From: Laceyella tengchongensis
GTDB lineage: Bacteria; Bacillota; Bacilli; Thermoactinomycetales; Thermoactinomycetaceae
Reading direction: 5' to 3'
NCBI RefSeq assembly: GCF_900182735.1
Contig: NZ_FXTU01000011.1
Coordinates: forward strand, 1-64,000
DNA: 64,000 nt
Shown: one piece after another, positions 1 through 8,658 of the stretch
Position numbering within the stretch: position 1 is the stretch's first letter
How the letters are laid out: each line of letters opens with the position of its first letter
Translations under genes and position numbers: made by a program
The notes under the pieces: model-generated
What the model was told of the DNA's origin: nothing
Database searches by the model: none
What the model saw: only the letters and a program-made list of their open reading frames with translations

Positions 1-9
1 AACATAACG

Positions 10-124
10 TCTGGTGATGATGGCGGAGGGGACCCACCCGTTCCCATACCGAACACGGAAGTTAAGCCCTCCAGCGCCGATGGTACTTGGGCTTAAGCCC
101 TGGGAGAGTAGGTCGTTGCCAGGC
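10..124 (+). rRNA. rrf: 5S ribosomal RNA, copy 1
   Basis: Structural RNA of the large ribosomal subunit. The conserved core CCCGTTCCCATACCGAACA and the AGTTAAGC and GAGAGTAGG boxes are all present, and the ends TCTGGTG and CCAGGC can pair as helix I. The length of about 115 nt is normal. It is followed at once by a strong terminator, so it is probably the last gene of an rRNA operon whose 16S and 23S lie before the window. Confidence 0.96.
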
Positions 125-130
125 CACCAA

Positions 131-160
131 CCCCCACTTCAAAATGAAGTGGGGTTTTTG
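131..160 (+). terminator. Rho-independent terminator after 5S copy 1
   Basis: The arms CCCCACTTC and GAAGTGGGG form a perfect stem with a short AAAAT loop, followed by TTTTTG. The same hairpin is repeated after the second 5S gene. Confidence 0.92.
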
Positions 161-367
161 CTTTGTTTTGTGTTGGTAAGTGACTTCATCAGATGGCACT
201 GCGAGTGGCCAAGGGGCAGAGTCGTTCGGAAACAAGTTCACTCTTGCTTAGGACAGGGAAACAGAGCTCTCTCATGTACATAACTTCGTCGCATGGGTGG
301 ATGGCTCGGAGTTGTTCCGGTGTCCTCATCCAGGCGTTTAGCCAATCACTGAGGTGCCATTCATCGT

Positions 368-606
368 AGCCGAGACCATGCAAACACACACATATTCACA
401 TCTCTTCCACATCTCATCTAAGAAACGGATCAAAAACAGATCCGTTCTAGCGAACTATACCTATAGCGCAAAAAAACAATAAGCATGACTCGTAGTGGAA
501 CGACCTATTTCTATCACTTGAATGGACATGGAAAGAAGTCGTGCTACCGACTGATAACACAGATGTAGTGTTATGACGCGTTTGGGAATCGAGTCAACCA
601 AACGGG
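368..606 (+). repeat. 239-bp near-identical direct repeat, copy 1
   Basis: This block recurs at 1385-1623 with a constant offset of 1017 and a single visible mismatch (A at 438, G at 1455). The DNA on both sides is clearly more diverged between the two units. It contains two perfect hairpins: AACGGATC/GATCCGTT at 424-446 and ATAACAC/GTGTTAT at 554-574. No convincing reading frame fills it. It may encode a structured RNA or be a recent gene-conversion tract. Confidence 0.85.
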
Positions 607-730
607 CACTGTCGTAATCCCTATATGTACACTGGCTTTCATTAAGGAAACAGATAGAGAGCAAGTGACAAGGTGTTTGATGCGCTTATGGCGGAAGTAT
701 AGTAAAAAATAATAAACCTTTTCGAGGTGT

Positions 731-982
731 ATGATGAGTGGTTATCATATTTTTTTCATCATCGTTGGAATAATATTAATATGCGTGGGAATCTTTATGT
801 CACGGAAACAGATAGAAGAACTGAAAGAAACGACGGGCTTAGGCTATGATCCAACCAACTTCTTGTGGAGGTTTATTTTATATTTACTGATTGTAAAATT
901 ACCTCCTATTTTCACAAGAATTTATTTCATTTTAGCTGGGGCCAGCTTGATCATTATAGTGTTGTTTCTTGCATATTATTAA
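731..982 (+). CDS. Small two-helix membrane protein, copy 1
   Basis: An 83-residue protein I do not recognise. A hydrophobic helix at about residues 5-23 is followed by a basic/acidic stretch (SRKQIEELKE), a moderately hydrophobic middle and a strongly hydrophobic C-terminal helix at about 62-83. It begins ATGATG just after GAGGTG, so the second ATG at 734 gives slightly better spacing. A paralogue with the same N-terminal 30 residues and the pattern KLPPIFTRIYFI lies at 1990-2238, which argues that the frame is coding. It lies downstream of the 5S gene in each duplicated unit. Function unknown; size and topology would suit an immunity or membrane-stress protein, but this is a guess. Confidence 0.7.
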   Translation: MMSGYHIFFIIVGIILICVGIFMSRKQIEELKETTGLGYDPTNFLWRFILYLLIVKLPPIFTRIYFILAGASLIIIVLFLAYY

Positions 983-1021
983 ATATAAGAGTGGTTCATA
1001 CCTTGAAATAACCGCATGACG

Positions 1022-1137
1022 TCTGGTGATGATGGCGGAGGGGATCCACCCGTTTCCCATACTGAACACGGAAGTTAAGCCCTCCAGCGCCGATGGTACT
1101 TGGGCTTAAGCCCTGGGAGAGTAGGTCGTTGCCAGGC
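1022..1137 (+). rRNA. rrf: 5S ribosomal RNA, copy 2 (slightly diverged)
   Basis: Nearly identical to the first 5S gene but one base longer. It has an extra T in the conserved loop (CCCGTTTCCCATACTGAAC instead of CCCGTTCCCATACCGAAC) and a C-to-T change nearby. The helix I ends are intact and the same terminator follows. No 16S or 23S lies between the two 5S genes, so this copy arose by local duplication. It could be a functional variant or a decaying copy. Confidence 0.88.
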
Positions 1138-1142
1138 CACCA

Positions 1143-1172
1143 AACCCCACTTCAGAATGAAGTGGGGTTTTT
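1143..1172 (+). terminator. Rho-independent terminator after 5S copy 2
   Basis: AACCCCACTTC pairs with GAAGTGGGGTT around an AGAAT loop and is followed by a T run. It is a duplicate of the terminator after copy 1. Confidence 0.9.
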
Positions 1173-1384
1173 GTATAGTTTTGTATTGGCAAGTTGTTTC
1201 ATCATATAGCACTACCAGTGGCTAAAGGGCAGTGCTGTTCGGGAATTGGCTCACTTTTGCTTAGGACAAAAGAAGCAGAGTGGTCTCATGTGATAACTCC
1301 AGCGCATGGGTGAGTTGCCGGAGTTGTTCCGGTGCCCACATCTAGGCGTTTAACCAATCACTAAGGTGCCAAAGCTCATCATAT

Positions 1385-1623
1385 AGCCGAGACCATGCAA
1401 ACACACACATATTCACATCTCTTCCACATCTCATCTAAGAAACGGATCAAAAACGGATCCGTTCTAGCGAACTATACCTATAGCGCAAAAAAACAATAAG
1501 CATGACTCGTAGTGGAACGACCTATTTCTATCACTTGAATGGACATGGAAAGAAGTCGTGCTACCGACTGATAACACAGATGTAGTGTTATGACGCGTTT
1601 GGGAATCGAGTCAACCAAACGGG
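1385..1623 (+). repeat. 239-bp near-identical direct repeat, copy 2
   Basis: Second copy of the block at 368-606, differing only at 1455. Both hairpins are kept: AACGGATC/GATCCGTT at 1441-1463 and the ATAACAC/GTGTTAT pair. Downstream this unit has about 230 bp that is missing from unit 1. Confidence 0.85.
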
Positions 1624-1838
1624 TACTGACGTAAACCCCCTATATGTACACTAGCTTTCATTGAGGATGCAGGATGAAATTATCTACAGAGCGGATTTGA
1701 TCATCTAGATCCGAAATCTTGTTGACCAAAGAACATATTAAGGAGACCCGAACAATCTACTAACACAATACAAGGAGGTTTATGTTACTAACAATCCGGT
1801 ACAAAAAGTAGATTTTGACGGGTATTGAGAAATTCACT

Positions 1839-1961
1839 ATGAAAGGGGCTACGACTATTTTGGTTACGGGTTTCATTATGAGTGCAAACGGTGGTTCAAT
1901 GGCTAGAGCCATTTTGACAGCAATTGACAAGGTGTTTAATGTGCATATGGCGGACGTATAG
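1839..1961 (+). CDS. Possible 40-residue peptide ORF
   Basis: Reads as a small peptide with a hydrophobic N-terminal half, a Gly-Gly pair at residues 18-19 (SANGG) and an amphipathic C-terminal half. It lies 28 bases before the second small membrane protein. The Shine-Dalgarno signal is poor. Unit 1 keeps only the last dozen codons of the same frame. Another frame over 1770-1905 also reads like protein (aromatic-rich, FGYGFHYECKRWFNG) but is broken by stops, so this stretch may be a decayed gene. Arrangement resembles a peptide/immunity pair, which is speculation. Confidence 0.25.
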   Translation: MKGATTILVTGFIMSANGGSMARAILTAIDKVFNVHMADV

Positions 1962-1989
1962 TAAAAAATAATAAACCTTTTCGAGGTGT

Positions 1990-2238
1990 ATGATGAGTGG
2001 TTATCATATTTTTTTCATCATCGTTGGAATGATATTAATAGGTATAGGTATATTTATGTCACGGAAACAGATAGAAGAACTGAAAGAAATGATGAGATTT
2101 GACCTTGATCCAACTAGCTTTGTGAAGATGATTGTATATGTACTGATTATAAAGTTGCCCCCTATTTTTACGAGAATTTATTTTATATTACTTGGAACCG
2201 GCTTGATCATTTTCGTTTTGTTTTTTGTTTATTATTAA
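1990..2238 (+). CDS. Small two-helix membrane protein, copy 2
   Basis: An 82-residue paralogue of the protein at 731-982, with an almost identical first helix and linker and the conserved KLPPIFTRIYFI segment. The middle region and last helix have drifted, mostly by conservative hydrophobic exchanges, which suggests selection on the protein. The upstream sequence, including TTTTCGAGGTGTATGATG, is identical in both copies. Function unknown. Confidence 0.68.
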   Translation: MMSGYHIFFIIVGMILIGIGIFMSRKQIEELKEMMRFDLDPTSFVKMIVYVLIIKLPPIFTRIYFILLGTGLIIFVLFFVYY

Positions 2239-3263
2239 AAATAAGAATGGAGATCATATCCTGTTTAAATCGCTCTGGAGTTATTTACTCACAGGGCTTT
2301 TTCATTTTGCTTTGCTCCCTATCACTCGCCGAATGATCCCTCGTCCCACTTAGGATGAGGGGATCTAGGTGATGATAGATCTTTGTCTAGATACAAAATA
2401 TCTTTCTGACCAAACCTATATTGTAGTCGGACAAGGAGGTAAGAGCGGAATGATTGATATCTAGTTGTAGCAGCTTTTCTGCATCCAAAAATAACACATA
2501 GCCAGTCTAAGATGTTTGCTTTGTTCGTGGTCATGATCGGGCGGTATTGCTGATGCTAGCACAGATGATTGATGCGAGCTGTGGACAATCTAGCTAGTCA
2601 TCTAGTTCAGCCAACAGATAGGGAAAGCCAGTCAAGTTGGCAGAAGAGGACGGATGTCTAGTGAGATGAGTGATGGTGAGACCAGTTCGTATAAGTGCCG
2701 GCACAGTCAATCGCTGTGGATGTTTTAAGAATGAGGAGCCATGCTTTTTTGATTGAAGTGTGGGCAACCTTTGCTTTGAGGAAGTTTTTTAGGGAGCCAA
2801 AGGGCGCGAATGCCTGCCACTTGTAAGGTTGATTAGCAACAAGGATGTTAATGAACAAATTAAAAAATCAAGAAGGAATTATTATCTGTAAATTAAGAAT
2901 AAAATTTTATATCAGATGGATTGTAAGTAGGATGAACAAAAAGGCGGCGTTGTTGGCTTTCCCTTGGGTGTATCTGACAAATTAGGCTGATGGGTGGGGA
3001 TGCTGAAAAAAATCTTAAACGCTGATGGGCAGGTAATACGATGAGATAACCGTTTTGGAGCAGTTGGCTCATATATCAAACACACTTTATCCCCGCTTTG
3101 TCGTCTGCACAGAAATGCGGTGATCACGCTTTTGTGTTCTTTCTTGTAAGAGGTGCTGCCAACTTGGCTGTGAATGAACGGTAGGCACGCCGTCGCTTTT
3201 TTCGTCATCCACGCGTGAACCTCTATGGTGGAGCCATCGACCAAACACGAGGAGGGGATTTAT
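2239..3263. other. Gene-poor stretch before ggt
   Basis: About one kilobase without a convincing gene. The open frames here, all on the minus strand (for example 2322-2534 and 2912-3244), lack good ribosome binding sites and read like random sequence. The + strand shows only short protein-like fragments broken by stops near 2400-2460. I see no tRNA, IS ends or riboswitch. It may be decayed DNA. Confidence 0.5.
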
Positions 3264-5012
3264 TTGCGGCTTAGGAAAGTGTGCTTTGCCATCGGGCTGA
3301 GTCTACTTCTCGTCTTGGGTATGACTGTCGAATCGCCAGCCAAGATGAAGCTGCATGGACAGGACTTAGCGGCGGGAGACGGGATAGCAACTGGCAAAAC
3401 CGGAATGGTGGTGACAGCCCACCCCTTGGCGTCAAAGGTGGGGGCAGATGTGTTGCGCAATGGGGGCAATGCAGTGGACGCGGCAGTGGCCATTCAATTT
3501 GCTCTCAATGTGGTGGAGCCGATGATGTCTGGCATCGGCGGTGGCGGATTTATGATGGTTTATGATGCAGATAGGAGCCAGGTAAGCATTGTCGACAGCC
3601 GTGAACGGGCACCTATGGCGGCCCACCCCCGGATGTTTCTAGATGAAAATGGAAAGGAAATCCCCTTCTCCGTCCGTGCGCATGAAGGGTATGCTGTCGG
3701 CGTTCCCGGCACATTGAAAGGGCTTGATGTAGCGCTAAACCGATGGGGTACCCGTCCTCTGGAGGAGTTGATCGATCCGGCGATCCGATTGGCGGAAAAA
3801 GGGGTTAGGGTGAACCGAACGCTGGCTCGGTCCATCGCTGAGAATCAGGAATGGCTGTCTCGAACCGCGGCGCGCGATTTATTTGTGCCTGATGGGAAAC
3901 CCCTACAAGAAGGGGATTGGTTGGTGCAACGCGACTTGGCCCGCACGTTTCGCTTGATCAAAGCGAGAGGGATTGACGCGTTTTATGGTGGGCCTATTGG
4001 AAAAGCGCTTGTTAAGGAAGTGAACAAGCGGAACGGAGCAATGGAGTTATCCGATTTGGCGCGATATGAAGTAACCATCGACAAACCGCTCTGGGGATCA
4101 TTGAATGGGGTAAAAGTGGCTATCATGCCTCCCCCCAGTTCGGGAGGTGTGGCAGTTCTTCATATCTTAAAGCTGTTGGAACGCGTGGATGCCAAGGATG
4201 TGGATTTGCGTTCTGCAGAGAAGTACCATCTGTTCACCGAAGCAATGCATCTAGCTTATGCCGATCGGGCCGCTTATCTGGGGGATCCCGAATTTGTTGA
4301 TGTTCCCATCAAAGGGATGCTGGATTCGCGTTATATTGCCGAGAGAGCTGCGCTAATCAACAGGGAGCAAGCTAACAAGGATGTGAAACCGGGCGACCCC
4401 TGGAAGTATGAAAAAGAAAAGGGGATGAGGTCGGATGTATGGGAGGACCAGGAAAGCGGACAGACCACCCATTTCACGGTGGCTGACCGTTGGGGGAATC
4501 TGGTGTCTTACACCACCACGATTGAACAGGAATTCGGTACGGGCATCATGGTTCCGGGATATGGTTTTTTTCTCAACAATGAGCTGACTGATTTCGACGC
4601 TAAGCCGGGAGGCCCCAACGAAGTGCGACCGAATAAACGACCGCGGAGCAGCATGACTCCCACCATTATCTTTCGAAACGGAAAACCGCTGATGACGGTG
4701 GGGTCACCTGGAGGGGCGACGATTATCGCGTCTGTCTATCAGGTGATATTTAATAAGCTGAGCAAGGGTTTAGATTTGAAGCAGGCAATTGAAGAGCCAC
4801 GCATTTACAGCTCTCGTTATCCCACCATCCGTTGGGAAAAAGGGGTTCCTGATCAAGCGCGAGAAGCGCTGACGCGAATGGGTCACCGTTTTGAAAGCGA
4901 GCCAACGGAGATAGGCAATGTAAACGCGATTTGGATTGACTGGGGAAAAAAACGGTACTATGGAGCTGGAGATTCATCGCGCGATAGCACAGCCATTGGA
5001 CTAAATCGGTAA
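3264..5012 (+). CDS. ggt: Gamma-glutamyltransferase (glutathione hydrolase)
   Basis: Transfers or hydrolyses gamma-glutamyl groups of glutathione, glutamine or poly-gamma-glutamate outside the membrane. I chose the TTG at 3264 because GGAGGGG lies at a proper distance upstream; an in-frame ATG at 3225 has no binding site. The 582-residue product starts with a basic N-terminus and hydrophobic signal sequence, then the family block GGNAVDAAVAIQFALNVVEP and GIGGGGFM. The precursor is expected to cleave itself before the catalytic threonine of TTHFTV (Thr401), giving large and small subunits. PRSSMTPTI and GSPGGATI near the end are substrate-loop motifs of the small subunit. Monocistronic, with its own terminator. 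Confidence 0.95.
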   Translation: MRLRKVCFAIGLSLLLVLGMTVESPAKMKLHGQDLAAGDGIATGKTGMVVTAHPLASKVGADVLRNGGNAVDAAVAIQFALNVVEPMMSGIGGGGFMMVYDADRSQVSIVDSRERAPMAAHPRMFLDENGKEIPFSVRAHEGYAVGVPGTLKGLDVALNRWGTRPLEELIDPAIRLAEKGVRVNRTLARSIAENQEWLSRTAARDLFVPDGKPLQEGDWLVQRDLARTFRLIKARGIDAFYGGPIGKALVKEVNKRNGAMELSDLARYEVTIDKPLWGSLNGVKVAIMPPPSSGGVAVLHILKLLERVDAKDVDLRSAEKYHLFTEAMHLAYADRAAYLGDPEFVDVPIKGMLDSRYIAERAALINREQANKDVKPGDPWKYEKEKGMRSDVWEDQESGQTTHFTVADRWGNLVSYTTTIEQEFGTGIMVPGYGFFLNNELTDFDAKPGGPNEVRPNKRPRSSMTPTIIFRNGKPLMTVGSPGGATIIASVYQVIFNKLSKGLDLKQAIEEPRIYSSRYPTIRWEKGVPDQAREALTRMGHRFESEPTEIGNVNAIWIDWGKKRYYGAGDSSRDSTAIGLNR

Positions 5013-5014
5013 AA

Positions 5015-5062
5015 AGATGCCCCCTCCCTCAAGTACGCTTGTGGGGAGGGGGTATCTTTTTT
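5015..5062 (+). terminator. Terminator after ggt
   Basis: GATGCCCCCTCCC pairs with GGGAGGGGGTATC, with a loop of about 15 bases and a following T run. Confidence 0.9.
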
Positions 5063-5242
5063 GGGATGCAGAGTTCCGAAAGAGACAGGTGGTTGGCCGC
5101 AAACCAGGGGGATGACTGATCATCTGATCCTCATGCAGTAACAGGAAAACCTTCAACGATCATTTTCATTTCATTAGGGAATGTTCATGAATTTATTTAG
5201 CTTACCGCTTTCATGACCGATAGACAACAGAAAATCACATAT

Positions 5243-5286
5243 AAACACGAACGCTGATAGTTGATGATTGGTTAATGTTCGTTTTT
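5243..5286 (+). promoter_or_regulatory. Paired PurR boxes upstream of purE
   Basis: Two inverted boxes with CGAAC cores: ACACGAACGCT (core 5248-5252) and, on the other strand, ACGAACATTA (core 5277-5281), separated by about 16 bp when taken as 14-bp boxes. This matches the PurBox arrangement bound by the PurR repressor of B. subtilis, which is released by PRPP. They lie just upstream of the -35 of the operon promoter. Confidence 0.82.
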
Positions 5287-5290
5287 ACCG

Positions 5291-5320
5291 TTGACTTTTT
5301 CACGGGTTCATTGTTACACT
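5291..5320 (+). promoter_or_regulatory. Predicted sigma-A promoter of the pur operon
   Basis: TTGACT at 5291-5296 and TACACT at 5315-5320 with an 18-base spacer. Position directly after the PurR boxes and about 160 bases before purE fits the operon promoter. Confidence 0.7.
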
Positions 5321-5374
5321 GGAAATGTGGTTGAGGAGGAAATCTCACATCCACACATCGTCTGTAGAAAGTTG

Positions 5375-5449
5375 GATGAAGCTAAGCCTAAGTAGTAGAC
5401 TTCTATCACTCACATCTAAGAAAGGCTGTTGATTAGGCTTGTCTTCATC
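5375..5449 (+). other. Long imperfect hairpin in the purE leader
   Basis: GATGAAGCTAAGCCTAA at 5375-5391 pairs with TTAGGCTTGTCTTCATC at 5433-5449; only two adjacent positions mismatch in 17 bp. No T run follows, so it is not a simple terminator, and the 3' arm ends about 12 bases before the purE ribosome binding site. The sequence lacks the conserved core of the guanine riboswitch that controls pur in B. subtilis. It may stabilise the mRNA or take part in leader control. Confidence 0.6.
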
Positions 5450-5477
5450 AAGAATAGATAGAAGGAGACGGATCAAG

Positions 5478-5963
5478 GTGAAACCAAAAGTTGGAGTCAT
5501 AATGGGGAGCACTTCAGATTGGCCGACGATGCAAAAGGCATGCGACGTATTAGCCGAGTTGCAAATTCCGCACGAGGCGAAAGTCGTTTCCGCTCACCGG
5601 ACACCGGATGAGATGTTTCGATACGCGGAAACGGCGGAAGAGCGAGGCATTGAAGTAATTGTCGCTGGTGCAGGCGGTGCGGCGCATCTGCCAGGCATGG
5701 TCGCTTCAAAAACGGTTTTGCCGGTGATCGGAGTACCGATCAAGACATCCGCTCTAAACGGGATGGATTCGTTGCTTTCAATTGTGCAGATGCCAGGGGG
5801 TGTTCCGGTTGCAACCGTAGCCATCGGCGATGCCGGGGCGGTCAACGCCGGATTGCTCGCGGCGGAAATGCTGGGCATTCAAGACAAAGCGTTGCGCGAG
5901 CGTTTAGCCAAACGGCGTGAACAAATCCGTAGTCGCGTGCTAAAGGAAAGTGAATTGAAATGA
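5478..5963 (+). CDS. purE: N5-carboxyaminoimidazole ribonucleotide mutase
   Basis: Moves the carboxyl group of N5-CAIR to give CAIR in de novo purine synthesis. I chose the GTG at 5478 because GAAGGAGA lies just upstream and the 161-residue product has normal PurE length; the longer frame from 5439 would begin inside the leader hairpin. The phosphate-binding GSTSDWPTM and the catalytic-site SAHRTPDEM are intact, as is AGAGGAAHLPG. First gene of the operon, overlapping purK by four bases (ATGA), so the two enzymes that carboxylate AIR are translationally coupled. Confidence 0.97.
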   Translation: MKPKVGVIMGSTSDWPTMQKACDVLAELQIPHEAKVVSAHRTPDEMFRYAETAEERGIEVIVAGAGGAAHLPGMVASKTVLPVIGVPIKTSALNGMDSLLSIVQMPGGVPVATVAIGDAGAVNAGLLAAEMLGIQDKALRERLAKRREQIRSRVLKESELK

Positions 5964-7150
5964 TTGAGACGATGAAGCAAAAGACAGCGGGCTTGATCAA
6001 GCCAGGCCAGACGATCGGCATTTTGGGAGGCGGGCAACTGGGGCGCATGGTGATTCTCGAGGGGCGAAAGTTGGGATACCGCTTCGTCACATTGGACCCA
6101 GCGGCTGATTGCCCCGGAGGCCAAGTATCCGACCGGCATGTAAGCGCCCCTTACGATGATCAGGAGGCGGCAGCAAGCTTGGCAGAAGCCGCTGATATGA
6201 TCTTGTATGAATTTGAAAACATCGACCCTGAGATCGTTAAAAAGCTAGAACAACAAACGTTGGTTCCGCAAGGTAGCCGCTTGCTTGAATTGACGCGACA
6301 TCGTCTCATGGAGAAGCAAGCGCTCACTCGGGCTGGCATTCCGGTGGCACCCTATGTCGCCGTTGAAACAGAAGCCGACTTACGGCAAGCTTTGGCTGAG
6401 CTGGGGCTTCCGGCCGTGTTGAAAACAGCGACAGGCGGATATGATGGCAAAGGCCAGTGGATGCTAAAAACAGACCAGGACGTGGCCGCATTGCCAGCTG
6501 AGCTGTTTCAGCAAGGGAAAACCTTGGTTTTGGAGCAATTCATCCCTTTCCAAAAAGAATGTTCGGTCGTGGTGGCACGAAGTGTTCATGGCGAAGTGAA
6601 AGCTTTTCCGCCCTCTGTCAATTTGCACCGTCATCATATCCTGCATATGTCGGTGGCTCCCGCACCTCTGGCTGAAGGCGTGGCTGAACGGGCTGTGCGC
6701 CTAGCTGAGCAGGTGGCTGACTCGCTTGGGGTGGTGGGATTGGTGGCTGTAGAAATGTTTGTGCTCGCGTCCGGCGAATTGCTTGTCAATGAGCTGGCGC
6801 CGCGTCCGCACAATTCCGGCCATTATACGTTTGACGCTTGCCTCACGTCCCAATTTGAGCAATTTGTACGGGCTGTTGTCGGTTTGCCGTTGGGGCCGAC
6901 TACGCTTACTTCCCCGGCGGTGATGGTGAATATTCTGGGGGAGCATGGCGAAGCATTTAACCAAGCATACGGCTTGTTGCCCGGACAGGTGAAAGTGCAC
7001 TGGTATGGCAAGGAAATAGCGAAAAAAGGACGCAAGATGGGGCATGTCACGGTGGTGGATGATTTGGAGAGCGCAATCGCGTGGATCGACGCGTCGGGAA
7101 TCTGGCCACCTTTGACGGAACAAGAAAAAAAGGTTATTTATGATAGATAA
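5960..7150 (+). CDS. purK: N5-carboxyaminoimidazole ribonucleotide synthase
   Basis: ATP-grasp enzyme that makes N5-CAIR from AIR, bicarbonate and ATP and hands it to PurE. The 396-residue protein shows the N-terminal GILGGGQLGRM loop, a central ATP-grasp fold with KTATGGYDGKGQ, and the metal-binding ELAPRPHNSGHYT segment near residues 270-285. Length is typical. Start overlaps the purE stop. Confidence 0.97.
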   Translation: MIETMKQKTAGLIKPGQTIGILGGGQLGRMVILEGRKLGYRFVTLDPAADCPGGQVSDRHVSAPYDDQEAAASLAEAADMILYEFENIDPEIVKKLEQQTLVPQGSRLLELTRHRLMEKQALTRAGIPVAPYVAVETEADLRQALAELGLPAVLKTATGGYDGKGQWMLKTDQDVAALPAELFQQGKTLVLEQFIPFQKECSVVVARSVHGEVKAFPPSVNLHRHHILHMSVAPAPLAEGVAERAVRLAEQVADSLGVVGLVAVEMFVLASGELLVNELAPRPHNSGHYTFDACLTSQFEQFVRAVVGLPLGPTTLTSPAVMVNILGEHGEAFNQAYGLLPGQVKVHWYGKEIAKKGRKMGHVTVVDDLESAIAWIDASGIWPPLTEQEKKVIYDR

Positions 7151-7233
7151 TCATTTTTGCAGTCGGTATATGTGCCGGCAGTGAAATGGTTGTTAGTATC
7201 AATGAGGTTTTCTTAAAAAGGTGGGACAAGCAA

Positions 7234-8529
7234 ATGATCGAACGTTATTCACGCCCAGAGATGGCAAAGATCTGGACGGAGCAAAACAAATTTGAAGCTT
7301 GGTTGGAAGTGGAAATCTTGGCCTGTGAAGCGTGGGCGGAGCTCGGCGTCATCCCCAAAGAAGATGTGGCGCAGATCCGCAAGAACGCCAAGGTGAACAT
7401 TGATCGGGTGCATGAGATTGAACAAGACACCCGGCATGATGTGGTCGCCTTCACCCGTGCGGTGTCAGAAACGCTCGGACCGGAATCGAAATGGGTCCAC
7501 TACGGCCTGACTTCAACGGACGTTGTCGACACGGCGCTTTCTTATCTGCTCAAACAAGCCAACGAAATCCTGCTCAAAGATATTGATAACTTAATCGAAG
7601 TGATCAAAGCGAAAGCGGAAGAACACAAAACGACGGTCATGATGGGCCGGACGCACGGCGTTCACGCGGAACCGACGACTTTCGGGCTCAAGCTGGCGCT
7701 GTGGTATGCGGAGATGAAGCGCAATCGGGAGCGCTTCGTACGGGCGATGGAAACGGTGCGTGTGGGCAAAATCTCCGGCGCGGTAGGTACGTACGCCAAC
7801 ATTGATCCGTTTGTAGAAAAGTATGTGTGCGAGAAGCTGGGCCTTGAGGCTTCGCCGATTTCCACACAAACCCTGCAACGCGACCGTCACGCCGAATACA
7901 TGGCGACCTTGGCACTGATCGCCACATCACTTGATAAGTTCGCGACGGAAATCCGGGGCTTGCAGAAGAGTGAGACCCGCGAAGTGGAAGAGCCCTTCAG
8001 AAAAGGACAAAAAGGGTCTTCGGCGATGCCGCATAAGCGAAACCCAATCGGATGCGAAAATATCAGCGGATTGGCCCGCGTGATCCGTGGACACATGGTT
8101 TCTGCTTATGAAAACGTGCCGCTGTGGCATGAACGGGATATCTCGCATTCGTCGGTTGAACGGGTGATTCTCCCTGACGCAACGATTCTGCTCAACTACC
8201 TGCTTAACCGGTTTGCCAACATCGTGCGCGACCTCACCGTCTTCCCGGAGAATATGAAGCGGAACATGGAGCGCACCTTCGGGTTGATTTATTCACAACG
8301 CGTGCTCCTCAGTCTGATTAACAAAGGGCTGAAACGGGAAGAGGCTTACGACCGTGTGCAACGCCTTGCCATGCAAGCGTGGGAAGAGCAACGACCGTTT
8401 AAACCGCTTGTTAAAAGCGATGAGTTGATTTCCAAGACGTTGTCTCCGGAAGAGATCGAACAATGCTTTGATTACAGTTACCATTTGTCGCAGGTAGATA
8501 CCATTTTCGCGCGTCTGGGCTTGAAGTGA
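7234..8529 (+). CDS. purB: Adenylosuccinate lyase
   Basis: Removes fumarate twice in purine synthesis, from SAICAR and from adenylosuccinate. The ATG at 7234 follows AGGTGGGA and gives 431 residues, the same size as the B. subtilis enzyme; the upstream extension in frame has no counterpart. The superfamily signature SSAMPHKRNPIGCENI near residue 262 carries the catalytic serine loop, and TSTDVVDTA and GRTHGVHAEPT are the other two active-site regions. Confidence 0.97.
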   Translation: MIERYSRPEMAKIWTEQNKFEAWLEVEILACEAWAELGVIPKEDVAQIRKNAKVNIDRVHEIEQDTRHDVVAFTRAVSETLGPESKWVHYGLTSTDVVDTALSYLLKQANEILLKDIDNLIEVIKAKAEEHKTTVMMGRTHGVHAEPTTFGLKLALWYAEMKRNRERFVRAMETVRVGKISGAVGTYANIDPFVEKYVCEKLGLEASPISTQTLQRDRHAEYMATLALIATSLDKFATEIRGLQKSETREVEEPFRKGQKGSSAMPHKRNPIGCENISGLARVIRGHMVSAYENVPLWHERDISHSSVERVILPDATILLNYLLNRFANIVRDLTVFPENMKRNMERTFGLIYSQRVLLSLINKGLKREEAYDRVQRLAMQAWEEQRPFKPLVKSDELISKTLSPEEIEQCFDYSYHLSQVDTIFARLGLK

Positions 8530-8658
8530 CCACCTGCTCATGGTGCGGGCATAAACCCGCATGATTTACAATCAGCTCTTATCAAGGTGCATGGGGGGAA
8601 GTAGCACGCTGTGCTCTTCTCCTCACCATCCACTTTTCTACTAAAGGGGCGACCAGCT

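Noticed and set aside
2912..3244. 110-codon minus-strand frame upstream of ggt
   Set aside because: No Shine-Dalgarno and no recognisable pattern.
5321..5477. Guanine (xpt-pur) riboswitch before purE
   Set aside because: The conserved loop sequences of the purine riboswitch could not be found.
5439..5477. TTG start for purE 13 codons upstream
   Set aside because: It lies in the leader hairpin and would add a basic extension not found in PurE; the GTG at 5478 has the binding site.
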